Below, piece after piece: positions 52,900 through 64,000 of a stretch of DNA of 64,000 nucleotides; within the stretch, counting starts at the first letter, position 1; every line of letters starts with the position of its first letter. The notes beneath the pieces are model-generated. The model was not told the DNA's origin. It ran no database searches and saw only the letters and a program-made list of their open reading frames with translations. Source of the stretch: Brugia malayi (Eukaryota > Nematoda > Chromadorea > Rhabditida > Onchocercidae); contig NW_025062286.1 of assembly GCF_000002995.4 (NCBI RefSeq), positions 1 through 64,000 of the forward strand, read 5' to 3'. Position numbers and translations under genes: made by a program.

Positions 52900-54770
52900 A
52901 AAATATTTGATGCCACGAGCCAGGAATCATATCCAGCAAATTATTACAAGCATCCAACCGTTACTCTTCTCAAAGGAATAAATTTAATGAAGATCTCCGG
53001 AATCAAGTATGACACTAGGAGAAAATGAAGATTTTTATATAATAAGAAAAAGAATACTCGAAGATAAACTCCAAAAAATTCAATTATGCGTAACTACGTT
53101 CGAATTTATAAATGATAAATGGTTCACATACACTCGACAATCGTCACAATGAAAAGGAGAGAAGAGGAAGAAGAAAAATATAAAGCAGTAACAGAAAGTG
53201 ACCAAGGAATATTTCAATTTTTCATAAAGAAAAGGAAGCGATAATAACGTTAACAATGCATAAGGATGAATCTGACCAAAATTTAACACGACTCTCAAAG
53301 GAGTTGACGAATAAACATACGAAAGAAGATGTGAAAATCATCGAATATTAATGTAAATCTTCCTCATTTGTCGCTATCTACTTTCGATGGAGATCCTGGG
53401 CAATGGCGACAATTTTGGAGCAGTTTTAACGCACACACAAAAAATTCCAGAAATACAAAAACTGAATTATTTGTACTCATGCCTCAAAGGAAAAGCTTTA
53501 CAAGTAATATCTGGATATGATGTAACACCAAGTTATAAGAAGACTGCTCAATGAAAAATATGGCGTTTACTCAATGGTAATGACATCATACTACGTAATG
53601 AACTGCAATTCATCAAAAGAAATGAAAGAGAATGGATTGAAAACATTGAAAATACAGAACGAGTGTTACGCCAGTTAGAGGCGTTAGGAGAAAGCCTCGA
53701 ACATTCAAATATCGAAATTCTAATCGAGAGTAAATTACAATTCATGGATATTAAATAAAATATAAACGAAAGAAAGAGTTCCTTAGTTAATGTGAATGAG
53801 CAGATTAGAAACTGCCAACATTCACATACTCAGATCAATATTGAACCTACAACTATCAAACCTGAGCATAAACAACAATGCAATACCGGAGGAACTTCAC
53901 ACTGTCGATAATGAAAGATAATCAAAATCTCTCGAAACTTACAATAAAGAAAAGAAGACAATGTATATTCTGCACTTGAGATCATTGGGATAGTGATTGT
54001 GAGATCTACAATACTCTCAACGCTCGACTGAATCGTCTCAAGGTATTAAAGAAATGTACTATTTGTCTTCCTTCATTTCTAAAAAATTATCACATCAATT
54101 AAGATTAACCGAAACAGAAACTCAAATTATGAAAAAGCTCCATTTAGTATGAAAGAACCGTGTCCCATTGCTCGCCTACAATTAAACGTGCTAACTACAT
54201 AAAAAGAGATCATACTATTACAAGCAAATATAATTGATTATTTAACAAACAAACAGTGGAGACGTCAAGTAAATTTCAAATTCAAAATTTAACAAATTAT
54301 TGGAAAAAACCTAACTTATTTTTTCAAATTTATTAGTCTACGAGAAATCAAGGAATTAAAATCAGGACATATGTTAGTTCAATCAAAGGTTGGTCCTATG
54401 ATTATTAGAAGTGGCGATATTGGAAAAAGAAAGTAGTATATTCTACAAATGCCAATATTAATTCAGAATTAGAAAACTTTTGGAAGTTAGAAACGATTGG
54501 TATTAAGAATTACTTCAAGCTGATAATGATGATCAAGCTTTAAAGCATTTCAAACGAACCATCATCAAGTAGGGTGGAAGATACAGGTTTGCTGGCCATG
54601 GAAAAACTCCAAACAAAAATTAAGCAATAATTATGGTTTATGCCTGGGACGGTTGAAGAATTTAATCAACAGTCTATAACATAATTCAAATCTTCATTTA
54701 TATCATCAAATACTTATAGATCAACTACATTCGGTTATAATTGAAGAAGTACTTCCAAAGGAAAGGTAGG
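52900..54770 (+). pseudogene. BEL/Pao gag-protease-start of RT, heavily decayed
   Basis: Gag: FWSSFNAHTQKIPEIQKLN (with one frame break) and SCLKGKALQVISGYDVTPSY near 53,415-53,540, then ENTERVLRQLEALGESLEHS-like text to 53,750. Zinc knuckle: CIFC...DHWDSDC, with an internal stop, near 53,965-54,005, plus CTIC at about 54,057. Further on, FWKLETIGIKN and DQALKHFK (54,478-54,550), GRYRFAGHGK and NNYGLCLGRLKNLI (54,575-54,665) match the junction between protease and reverse transcriptase of Pao polyproteins. It stops before the catalytic RT motifs. Many stops and shifts make it older than the copies at 21 and 59 kb. Confidence 0.82.
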
Positions 54771-56099
54771 AATTATTTTTCTAACAATTTTTGTTAAGAA
54801 ATCACAATTTATCTTAAATGAAAAATTGCTGAAGCACTGAAGTGTTGGAACTGTAAGCTTCAAATAACACTTCAAATTTTTTAGAAAAAGTCTGCATTCG
54901 AATGATAAAACTTTAAGAATATTTTCTTACAGTTTTAAAAGCTGAGATTGAGATCAGATATTTCCCACTTTACAGCTGCTGAATTGTTTTAAAAATATCG
55001 TTTATTATTGCTTCATGAGTTATGACTTCTTTTTCTCAACTTCTTTTTCTCTTATTCATCATTTTTCTTTGTGTTTCGTTTATTTAAAGGTATCATTCAA
55101 ATTTTATCAAATTACCAAATGAAAATATGCATTGATATGTATAGCCGAAAATCCAAATAGATATTTAATTTACTCATACAGATACCACACTTTGCAAGTG
55201 CCTTTCTTACTTTTGACGATAATATGACAATGAATGAGCACTGAGCGTGTATAGTGTAAATTTAATCAAGTAGGAAATACTGTGATGCATTTTACTTTTA
55301 AATTACATCATAATTTACGAAGAGACTAAGAACGAAGAACTGAAATATTGAGATTAATGTGAAAATATGAAGAAGGAAATACTATTTTCATCGGCAAAGC
55401 GATCTTCGCTAAACTTTCAGTATTTTGAGGTATTAAGGTTTAATGATATATTTATCCATAAATAAATAGGAGATGTATAAAAAGGATGTGTAAAAGCAAA
55501 ATTTAGAATTTCTTTCTCACTACCCTGTTCCTTGTGAAACAAAGTAGGTTTTCTTTCTTGATGTTCAGATCGTTGTCCTCGATACTGGTAGGATCTCGAA
55601 TCTGTACTGGTCCGTTCTATGTACGTGTAGTGTAGGAATGCTCGTGAAATACTTTATTATTCAAACTTCAAACTTGGGTAATTAAACCACAGATTAACAT
55701 TAAAAATTATACAACATTACAGTAATGAATTGATAGATAACACACAAATGTAACTTAATTATAAAACGTTTTAAGATATAAGCAAGCTAGACACTTCGCA
55801 ACCAAGCCATACCAAACAAGGAACTATAATAATTTGTAAGGAAGGAAATTGGGAGAGATTTTATGGATATTAAGATTACAAAGTAGATTAAATGTTTATT
55901 AAATGTTAAAACAATAACCTAGGTTATAGCTTCGCCATTGTGGCGACAGGATGAGATAAAAAAATATGAAAGCTCAATAATATAAACAATACCCGCTGTA
56001 TCGAAAATTTGAATAATTCGTGCAAACGAATTTTTATATTCCGCACAGCTCATCTTTTTTGAAATAGATTAGAATACACTCCACATGTAAACAAAATGA
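54771..56099. other. Spacer with a possible antisense LTR fragment
   Basis: AT-rich sequence without genes. On the minus strand, around 55,655-55,690, the words GGTTTAATTACCCAAGTTTG recur exactly as in the LTR at 62,605-63,164, and neighbouring words (ATTCCTACA) are similar. This suggests a partial antisense BEL/Pao LTR spanning roughly 55,560-55,900. The limits are uncertain. Confidence 0.45.
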
Positions 56100-57352
56100 A
56101 GTGGAAATGAAGTCAACTTTGAAATCAACTTTAATTACCATACGGATCTTTAAGAAATTTCGACAAATCCTGAGAGTTTTTGTAAATTTAACATTGAAAT
56201 TATTTTAATTCTGCTAAACTATGTCTTAATTTAGTGTAAAAATTTTTAGAAAAGATGTGAAAAATATAAATTTTAGCTTTGTTAGTTATTTTATTTACAT
56301 TGCATTTGATCTGCTCACTTTCTGTTGTGGATATTTGACAATTTATGCAAAAAAAAAAAACTATAAAAAATCACTTTGAAGCGATCTTTCAATGAATGTA
56401 GGAATAAATGAAATTTGCCAGCAGCAATGATTTTAATTTAATTTTAGTTTAATTTACATTGAAATTAGTTTAATTACAGTTCTAGACACGGGTTTCTAAG
56501 AAATTTCGACAATTTCTAAAAGTTTTTGTAAATTTAAAACTGACAATTTTAATTTTGTTAAATTATGTTTTTATTAAGTGCCAGCAATGTTAGAAAAATG
56601 TAATTCATTCAAAAGCAAATACATTTTAAACGTTATTTTATTTTAATTACTCTTGATGTGCTCACATTCTGTTGTGGGATATCTGACAATTTATTCGAAA
56701 AGGAAAGTTAAAAAATTCATTTTGAAGCGATCTTTCAATGTAGAAATCAGTAAAATTTGCCATCAGCAATGATTTCAATTAATTCTCCACATTGAAATTA
56801 GTTTTAATTATAGTTATAGTTACGGATCTCCGGAAATTTCGACAATTTTTATGAGTTTTTATAAATTTAAAACAAATTATTATATTTGCATTGCTCTTGA
56901 TCTGCTCACAATATATAACGGATATTTGACAAATTATACTATAAAGAAAATCTAGAAAACTACTTCGAAGCAATTTTTTAATACAGAAATTAATAAAAAT
57001 TGCCATCAGCAATGATTTCAGCAAATTTTTCATATTGAAATTAGTTCTAATTGCAATTGCAGACTCTGGGAAATTTTTGACAATTTCTAAAGCTTTTGCA
57101 AATATTAGACTGAAAATTTTAATTCTGCTAAATTATGTTTTTATTAAACGCCAACAAAATTAGAAAAATGCAATTCATTAAAAAATAAATATATTTTAGA
57201 CGTTATTTTATTTCCATTGTCCTTGATCTGCTTACATTCTGTCGTGGATATTTGAAATTTATGCAAACAAGAAAGTTTAAAAAACTCACATTGAAGCAAC
57301 CTTTCGATGTAAGAATTAATAAAATTTGCCATCAATAGTGATTTCTGCAGTG
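56100..57352 (+). repeat. Tandem repeat, four copies of a ~330-bp unit
   Basis: Landmark words recur in the same order in each unit: GAAATTTCGACAATTTCT, TTTTTATTAA, TTGATCTGCTCACATTCTGT, GAAGCGATCTTTCAATG, AATTTGCCATCAGCAATGAT. The last landmark falls at about 56,413, 56,754, 56,998 and 57,327, giving spacings near 341, 244 (a shortened unit) and 329. Copies are clearly diverged, so the array is old. Open frames here are repeat shadows. Confidence 0.88.
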
Positions 57353-57360
57353 GATTTTAA

Positions 57361-57850
57361 TATCGCGAAGCATTAAATGTTAATAATGCTTAATATAGCA
57401 ATCCACTGATGCCTTTTACAATTCATCGTAATGGTTTAACTGACTTTTGATCTTATATCAATTCATATACTATGAGCATCTATCATGTATTGTCTACTGC
57501 AACCGATTATAGTAACCACCCATCATAATGTCTAGCCATTGTACTTTCCTTTGTGATATCCATTCAAAACAATTTATTCTCTGTACAAAAATGTTTAATC
57601 ATAAACCACTCTCACATTTTAACGTATATAATGTAAGATAATTGCTATATAAGGATCTTGTTAAAAGTATATATGTGATTTATCGCCAAGGACCGACGAT
57701 TCCAATTTTAATTGATCTCTATCAAGTTTTATCCTATTACGTCAGCTAATAAAGAAATTGGTTTATTTCTCTGTTACTCCATGCATTTACACCTACATTT
57801 AATCAACCTCCCTGCGATCAAAAACCTCTCCCAAAATTAATAATTAAACA
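57361..57850 (+). mobile_element. Diverged, 3'-truncated BEL/Pao LTR fragment
   Basis: Begins TATCGCGAAGCATTAAATG and follows the LTR of 21,020-21,584 with many substitutions and deletions to AATAATTAAACA. The final GTGAAATCTTCCACGACA is missing. The last ~120 bases are identical to the other copies, far closer than the first part, which suggests gene conversion or a chimeric junction. Confidence 0.8.
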
Positions 57851-58502
57851 CTACTACCATCGCATCATTATATAACGGTACGAGAAAGTGTTGATGCCAT
57901 TCGACAGCTGCTGAATGAGTTAATGCATCTCCAAACACACATCAGTCGGTTATAAATGATGGCTGTGGAACATTATTATTCATCGATCGGTGGTAGTATT
58001 ACGAAACAGTTCAATTTTTCTCCAAAAATTAATAATTTACTTCGTAATGTTATTCGCATAACTTCGATATTCAGATTCAAACTAGAGATAGCCAGGTAAT
58101 TTATCATCGTAATTATAAATTTATGCTGAAATATGGCTTACAAGTTTGAAATATAGGTCGCAAAAAAAAGAAAAAGAAAACAAAAATTTTTAGTAGAAAA
58201 TGTAGTAATTGCAAATATAGGTGTTTTCATCAAAAGAATTTTTTTGGAGAAGAAGAAGCATTTGAAAATTCTGAAGAAAGCAAACGCAAAACATTATTAT
58301 TTATGGTTACAGATAGATAGCCATTTGGAATTATCATTTCTACAACTTAAGCCAAGCGAATATGAACAACAACGAAAGGAAAAGCTTGTACCAACGGCAG
58401 ATGTTGAAGATGATTTAGAGGATGATAAAATTTAAATAAGTACAAGAGAATTAATTGAACAAATTAGTGATGAATTGAAACATAATGCTAATTGTATGAC
58501 AC

Positions 58503-59067
58503 TGTCGCAAATTTTAACATTAAATGTTAACAATGCTTAATATAGTAATCCATTGATGCCTTTTACAATTCATCGTAATGACTTTTGATCTAATATCATT
58601 TCATATATTATAAGCATCGATCATGTATGTCTATTGCAACTCATTATAGTAGCCACTTATCATAATGTCTAGAAAACCCATTGTACTTTCTTTTGTTATA
58701 TCCTTTCAATTCATTGTAATATCCATTGTAGTTAACTTAATATCATGTCTAGACAATTTATCTTTTGTACAAAATTGTCTAATTATAAACCACTCCTACA
58801 TCTTAATATATGTAATGTAAGATATAATTGCTATATAAGGGTCACCCTTGTTAAAAGATTTTAATATATGTGCAATTTGTTGCCAAGAACCAGACGATTT
58901 CAATTTCAATTGTTCTCTATCAACTTATTGTCTTATTACTTCTGCTAATAAAGAAATTGGTTTATTTCTCTGTTACTCCATGCATTTACACCTACATTTA
59001 ATCAACCTCCCTGCGATCAAAAACCTCTCCCAAAATTAATAATTAAACAGTGAAATCTTCCACGACA
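58503..59067 (+). mobile_element. BEL/Pao LTR, copy B (565 bp)
   Basis: Same ends (TGTCGCAAATT...CCACGACA) and length as the LTR at 21,020. It differs at only a couple of positions, for example ACCCATTG here against ACCCACTG, and TAATATCATG against TAATGTCATG. Confidence 0.85.
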
Positions 59068-59092
59068 AAATTTTTGGTGTCACGAACCAGAA

Positions 59093-59903
59093 ATGTCTGC
59101 AACTGTAGTACTAAGCGCACGACTGGCAGAAGAAAAATTGGAAGCTTTTCTCAAAGAAGTCCAAGAAATGGATCTTACGCTTTTGGAGCAAATGTTAACC
59201 GAGCAAATGTTAACCTGTCAACAAGATTCATTGAAAAAAAAAATAATGCGTCTCAAGTTGCATATTGACACATTTGAGACTAACTGGATCCAATACATAC
59301 AGGTTTCCAACAACGAATAGAAAACAAGAGGAAGACAAATACGTCAAAATGTTCGAAGATAAAAGAGGTATTTTGAACTTAATAAGTAAAGGCAAAGAAA
59401 TCATCATAACCTTAAGTATGTATATGAATGACTCAGAGTTAGTAATCCAGTCAAATAGCCCCTTACCCAACTGTTAACTTACCTCAACTACCACTGCCTA
59501 CCTTCAGTGGTAATCCTAAAATGAGTGGAGAGGATTGTGGAGCAGCTTTGAAGCTGCAGTCCATTTACAAAAAATACCAAACATCCAAAAATTAAATTAT
59601 TTAATTGCATGTCTAAAGGGAGGTGCCTTATTGGCTGTTAGAGGTTATGATATAACCTCAGAAAATTACGATGTGATACGAAAAGTCCTTATTGAAAAAT
59701 TTGGGCAATCACATATCATTAAAAAGTCGCTCTACAATGAGTCATATTCCGTCAAGAAGAATGATCGACAATGGAAGATAACAGTTGAAGCTACTGAAAG
59801 AATACTTCGACAACTTGAAGCAATGGATGAAAATCTCGAACAATCCAGTACTGGAATTACTACTGAAAATAAACTGCTTGCCTGGTTTCTGGACAGAGTG
59901 TAA
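59093..59903 (+). pseudogene. BEL/Pao gag fragment, copy B
   Basis: Carries the same N-terminal piece, the same frame breaks and the same terminal stop as the gag fragment in copy A. The frame breaks therefore predate the duplication, and this copy moved as passive DNA rather than by its own retrotransposition. Confidence 0.85.
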
Positions 59904-61352
59904 AAAAATTTAGCTGAATAAAGTAAACTTTTCTTTTTAGATTTTTTTGTTACCAAGAAGAAAAAAAATTAATAAATCGTTAATTATATTTTATCATTCA
60001 ACAAAAAGCAGAACAACAAATAGCATGTTCGAATGAAAGAATTGATAATTTGTAAGCTAAATAAGAAAAGCGGCAGTGGCATTAGTGACATTTACGCATT
60101 TCATCAACTAGATATGGAGAGGATAACTAATTCTTACTTTATTTTTTCCTAAATTTAAAATCAAAATTGTACTCAGAAATTTTAGATAATCAATCTTCGT
60201 TTAATTTTTTCTTCTATTTTTCAAATCCGTAAAACACAAGAAGAAAAAAAGAAAAATAAAAGCTGAGAAATTTAATTTAGAATTACTTCCAATAAATTAT
60301 CACTAAAATATTATAATGTGATGAAAATTGAAATTTTCTTAAACATAAATTTTAGAAAATTTATAAAATGTAATTTCGTGAATAGAAGAAAATCGTCATT
60401 GTTATAATTTGTGAAATAATTTAACCCACAAGATTGCATTCCCAATAAAGAAAGAAAAAAATGGTGTTATCAAATCGGATACATCAAAATATACGGAAAG
60501 ATTCGTGACAGCATTTTATCAGAATAAATTTTAAGCATTATGAAGTAGTACATAATAAATAAAATATTAATAAATAGTATTTGAATAAATTTGGGAAGTA
60601 TTTTCGCTAAATTGTCATTAAACTTGTCTTTAAAATACAAATAAAGGAAGAAAGAAATAATGATAATAAATAGATTGAATCATAAGAAATAAATGATTTT
60701 TTATTATCAAATAAATGAAAGAAACAAAATAAAAGAAAAAAGAATTAATTGGTAAATACAAATAATAGAAAAGGCATACAAGCATATGAGCAAATAAATA
60801 AAGAAAAAAAGGAAGAAAAAAATAGATAAGTACACAAACAAACGAGAGGATGGTAAATGGAAAAATCGAAAAAAAAAACAATAATTAAATGGCAATAATT
60901 AAAATTCAAAGTTCACAAAACATTTCACTTTTCGCACATTGCTTATATATTTTTTCTTTTCCCAAAAATTGGAAATAAATAAATAAATATATATATATAT
61001 ATATTCAAAATTATAAAAAAGTATTCAAAAATCATAAATATATGTATTCAAAATTATAAAATTTTAAATTTAAAGAAATGAGCACGATTTATATAAGTAA
61101 ATAAGTGATTTTATTTGCCTATTTTTTGAGGAAAAAAATGAAATTTTTGCTACTCAATTTCATTTACAAAATCATTTTTTTTTTTTTTTTTTTTGTATTT
61201 ATTAATTTTTGATTACAACAATCCAAGTTCGCTTTTTTTTCTTGATCGAATTTGCTATGATATAAAAACTTTTCAAGAAATTCCTTAACAATATTTTATT
61301 GTTTATTTATTACCAAGATTTTATCAGTTATTTTATAGACAGGCATTTTTAA

Positions 61353-63450
61353 TTAAAGTAATAATGGTACCCAGATAATAATAAATGCAATTAGCAGAGA
61401 TAATATTGAACGATCGGTTGACCTAACTTCCGGCAATTTAACAATAACAGGTGGCTTGGATGGTAATTTAGTTTCCGAGGATGGTTCTGTAAAATTTATT
61501 TTCAAATAAATTCAGAGCATTTTACAATCGAAATTTTTTATGATATCACATCAATAATGTTGCATATAAATTGTGAAAAAAAAAATAAAAAATTAATGTA
61601 TAAATTTTAATGTAAAAGTTCTTTATGAAGTCAAGTTTTTATATTTCAAATTAATTATTGGTGATTATTGGTGAAATGAAATTAATGCGTGATAAGTTAA
61701 AAATAAGACATTCATATAAAATAGCTTATCGTGATATGGTAAAAAAATTTCTTCCAAAACTTCCAAAATTCTTTTTTTTTTTGATCATAAGTTTTTTCAG
61801 TTTTTCTTTTTTCTCCATAATAAACAAAGATTTTTTTCTCATTTGATAGTATCAAAAGTAAATTGCTTTGTAAGAGAAAGAAAAGGAGCAAAAATAAAAA
61901 AAATTTGCTCTAATCTTTTAAATTTGTGTGAGTGCAAAAAAATATAACCATATATTTGGAATAATCAGAAATGCAATTTATATTATTCATCCTATAACTA
62001 TCATTCATATCAGCAAGTACGATCAACGTTGTTAGAATGATAATTTTGTAGAAATCGAGGAAAAAATATACAATAGAAGAAAAAAGTGAATAAATTATAA
62101 ATACATGAAATTTGTAATTTTCTGATCTGTACAAAATTTATATTAAAAATATACAAAATTTGATAATTATTACATAATTAATATTTTGTTGCGTAAATGT
62201 TATACTATTTAAAGTTATTTCATACTATGGTATATGTAAAGTAAGGTGTACTTAACAGTTCATATAATTGATATTTTTTGTTGCAGTGCAATTTAAACAG
62301 TGTTATAATTTAAAAAAATAAAAAAATGTAGAAAAATAAATCATGAACATTGCATGAACTTAAAACTTTTCAAATTTATCTAAGTTATTTCTTTTTCACT
62401 CTCTCGTTTAAAAGTTAGTGTGAAATTTCAATTATATATTTTATATCATCTTTTTCTGTTGAGAAATAATCACTTTATATTCGAAAATTTGTTTTAATTT
62501 TTGAATCGCAAATTTGATTTTATATTATTCATTCTATATTTGATTAGTTAGTTTAATCAGTTAATGTTGGTAGCATAAAGGAAATATCACTGAAATTTAC
62601 TAAGTGTCGCGAATTATAATTTCGCGAAAAACTTCTAACTGTCACGAAATATTTAAATTATTATATCCAAAACTAACAAATTCCTCTTATCTAATTCCTA
62701 AATCTAATTTACATTTACAAAATTCATCTCACACCAAATGATTCAATTTCCGAATATTTTTTGCATTTGTAATTCAGCTATGACTCATACTAATCTATTT
62801 CCTCCTTTCATACAATAAAACTAATCTTGTTAAATAGCGATAAAATGTGATAAAAATAATTAACACCTGCAAAACTGTTTAGGGAAATCATTACATTGTT
62901 AACAATCTTGTTTTTTCATCCATAGAAATTCTTCCATCTAATTTCCATTCATTAAATCAGTCTTATATATAAACCAACCAATCCTTCTATAACCATCATT
63001 TGCTCTATGTTTTGGGTGATATTAGCATGCGTCTAATACTTTATAATTTCGTATTATTTGCCTCATGTTAAATAAAGGTTTAATTACCCAAGTTTGAGGT
63101 TTATTAATCTTCCTACTGTATTGCAACAATTCGAATATCAACCAACAGACAACCTTTCACGACACTAAGGCCTAATTTGAATTTTAAAACTGAATATTAG
63201 AATTATTGATGAAGTAATTGATAATGCAAAATATATAACCCTGATAAGTAGTAATAATAATTCGATCAATCAGTTCCGTATGCCGGCCATCTTCAGCAGA
63301 CGTAATAATTGGTGCTATAACATCTTCCTGATCTTCTTCCATATCACCGGACCCCTCATTTTGACTACCTGAACCTTCACTGACTAAATCCTCAGACCAT
63401 TCTATCATACTATTGGTAATTCCTGATCCTTCTATATTATCCATCACTTC
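61353..63450 (-). CDS. GPI-anchored, glypican-like proteoglycan, last two exons (partial)
   Basis: Minus-strand exon 63450-63240 (70 codons plus 1 nt) follows a TAATTACAG acceptor. It holds three acidic-flanked EGSG sites (DNIEGSG, VSEGSGSQ, NEGSGDMEED), the classic xylosyl/glycosaminoglycan attachment pattern. It joins in phase to exon 61486-61353, which reads PSSETKLPSKPPVIVKLPEV, RSTDRS, then a hydrophobic C-terminal ILSLLIAFIIIWVPLLL and stop. A small-residue cluster followed by a short hydrophobic end with no cytoplasmic tail fits a GPI-anchor signal. SG sites just before a GPI tail are characteristic of glypicans (surface heparan-sulphate proteoglycans that modulate BMP and Wnt signalling); a syndecan would have a cytoplasmic tail. 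Upstream exons, including the cysteine-rich domain needed for proof, lie beyond the window. Confidence 0.7.
62605..63164 (+). mobile_element. Solo BEL/Pao LTR (560 bp) with 5-bp target duplication
   Basis: Begins TGTCGCGAATTATAATTTCG and ends CAACCTTTCACGACA. It is flanked on both sides by CTAAG (62,600-62,604 and 63,165-63,169), a target-site duplication of the size expected for BEL/Pao. It contains AATAAAGG about 90 bp before its end. There is no internal region, so it is a solo LTR left by LTR-LTR recombination. It lies in the intron of the proteoglycan gene, in antisense orientation. Confidence 0.93.
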
Positions 63451-64000
63451 CTGTAATTACAAAAAAAACCTCAATTATCATTTTCAATATAAGATGATAG
63501 TAAAAATATAACTTCTTATTACATAAATGAAACTAAATAATCTAAAATGTTATCATATGAAAATCTAAAGTAATTTGTTAGCAATATTTAAGCAACTAAT
63601 TACATTTGATTAGTTGTTATTAAATTAAGATTTAACTCCTCAACATCTTCAAGTACTTCACTTTTTTTTTCCGGAAAAGACTTATACTTTTACTTTCGGA
63701 GCACACACACTTTCATCCTAGAAAACGAATCCAAAAATTACGTGATAACACTTTTTTCCTACTACTTTTTTCTGTCATATCTGTTATTTTATTTTTACAT
63801 AATAGTGTATACTTCTTTTTTCTTTCTTTTTTAAAATAAACTGGGAAAAAAAGAGATACAAGCCAATATATTCAAATTAATCGTTGTTTGCTATTTCTTT
63901 TCTTTCCTTTTCACATGAAAAAAACATGAAATGGCTACAAATATGTATAACGCAAATTGAGGACAAATGTAGGAGAAAAAGAAGAAAAGATTATATATTA
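63451..64000 (-). other. Intron of the proteoglycan gene up to the window edge
   Basis: AT-rich sequence upstream (on the minus strand) of the EGSG exon. A short acidic reading, SEVLEDVEELNLNL, appears near 63,625-63,660 but lacks clear splice sites. No further exon can be supported. Confidence 0.4.

Larger units (their letters stand above)
58106..61096 (+). repeat. Segmental duplication, copy B
   Basis: Second copy of 20,623-23,610, offset 37,483 bp at the left and 37,486 bp at the right. It includes the same decayed ORF (58,244-58,435), LTR, gag fragment and 1.2-kb AT-rich tail. Left and right flanks differ completely from those of copy A. It lies about 260 bp from the 3' end of the proteoglycan gene. 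Confidence 0.95.

Noticed and set aside
56779..57335. Minus-strand open frames in the ~330-bp tandem repeat
   Set aside because: They follow the repeat units and differ in frame between copies, so they are not genes.

Overview
The window looks like AT-rich nuclear DNA of a parasitic nematode. The clues are 14-3-3 exons of metazoan type, several very short introns (55 and 64 nt) with T-rich/TTTCAG-like acceptors, possible spliced-leader acceptors just upstream of start codons, and abundant BEL/Pao LTR retrotransposon debris. A spirurid/filarial-like worm is my best guess; no rRNA, mitochondrial or other taxon marker fixes it.

Layout. 1-8,916 is a ~62-bp satellite array that runs off the left edge and contains an internal ~5.1-kb duplication. 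11,120-15,121 (minus) is a complete 14-3-3 gene with two homologous, equal-length (164 nt), apparently mutually exclusive internal exons; this is the most interesting finding. 15.2-20.6 kb is non-coding, with a perfect 19-bp hairpin. 20,623-25,754 is a composite of BEL/Pao pieces. 27.3-28.8 kb is an intron-containing, frameshifted thymidylate synthase pseudogene. 29,722-32,363 (plus) is an intact eight-exon BTB-domain gene in which every splice phase fits. 33-52 kb is mostly non-coding, with a TATA-like promoter island (about 39 kb), a relic of the C-terminal exon of a succinyl-CoA ligase beta subunit (40.2 kb, minus), and two unassigned exon-like ORFs (48.8 and 52.2 kb). 52.4-54.8 kb is a third BEL/Pao fragment (5' LTR, gag, start of pol). 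56.1-57.35 kb is four tandem copies of a ~330-bp unit. 58,106-61,096 is a nearly identical second copy of 20,623-23,610. 61,353-63,450 (minus) holds the last two exons of a GPI-anchored, glypican-like proteoglycan; the intron between them carries a solo BEL/Pao LTR with a 5-bp target duplication.

The intact genes (14-3-3, BTB protein, proteoglycan) show no operon-like arrangement and no common pathway. The window is a gene-poor, repeat-rich stretch where broken housekeeping genes (thymidylate synthase, succinyl-CoA ligase) and retroelements accumulate between a few live genes. I saw no bacterial-type defence system, CRISPR array or tRNA gene.
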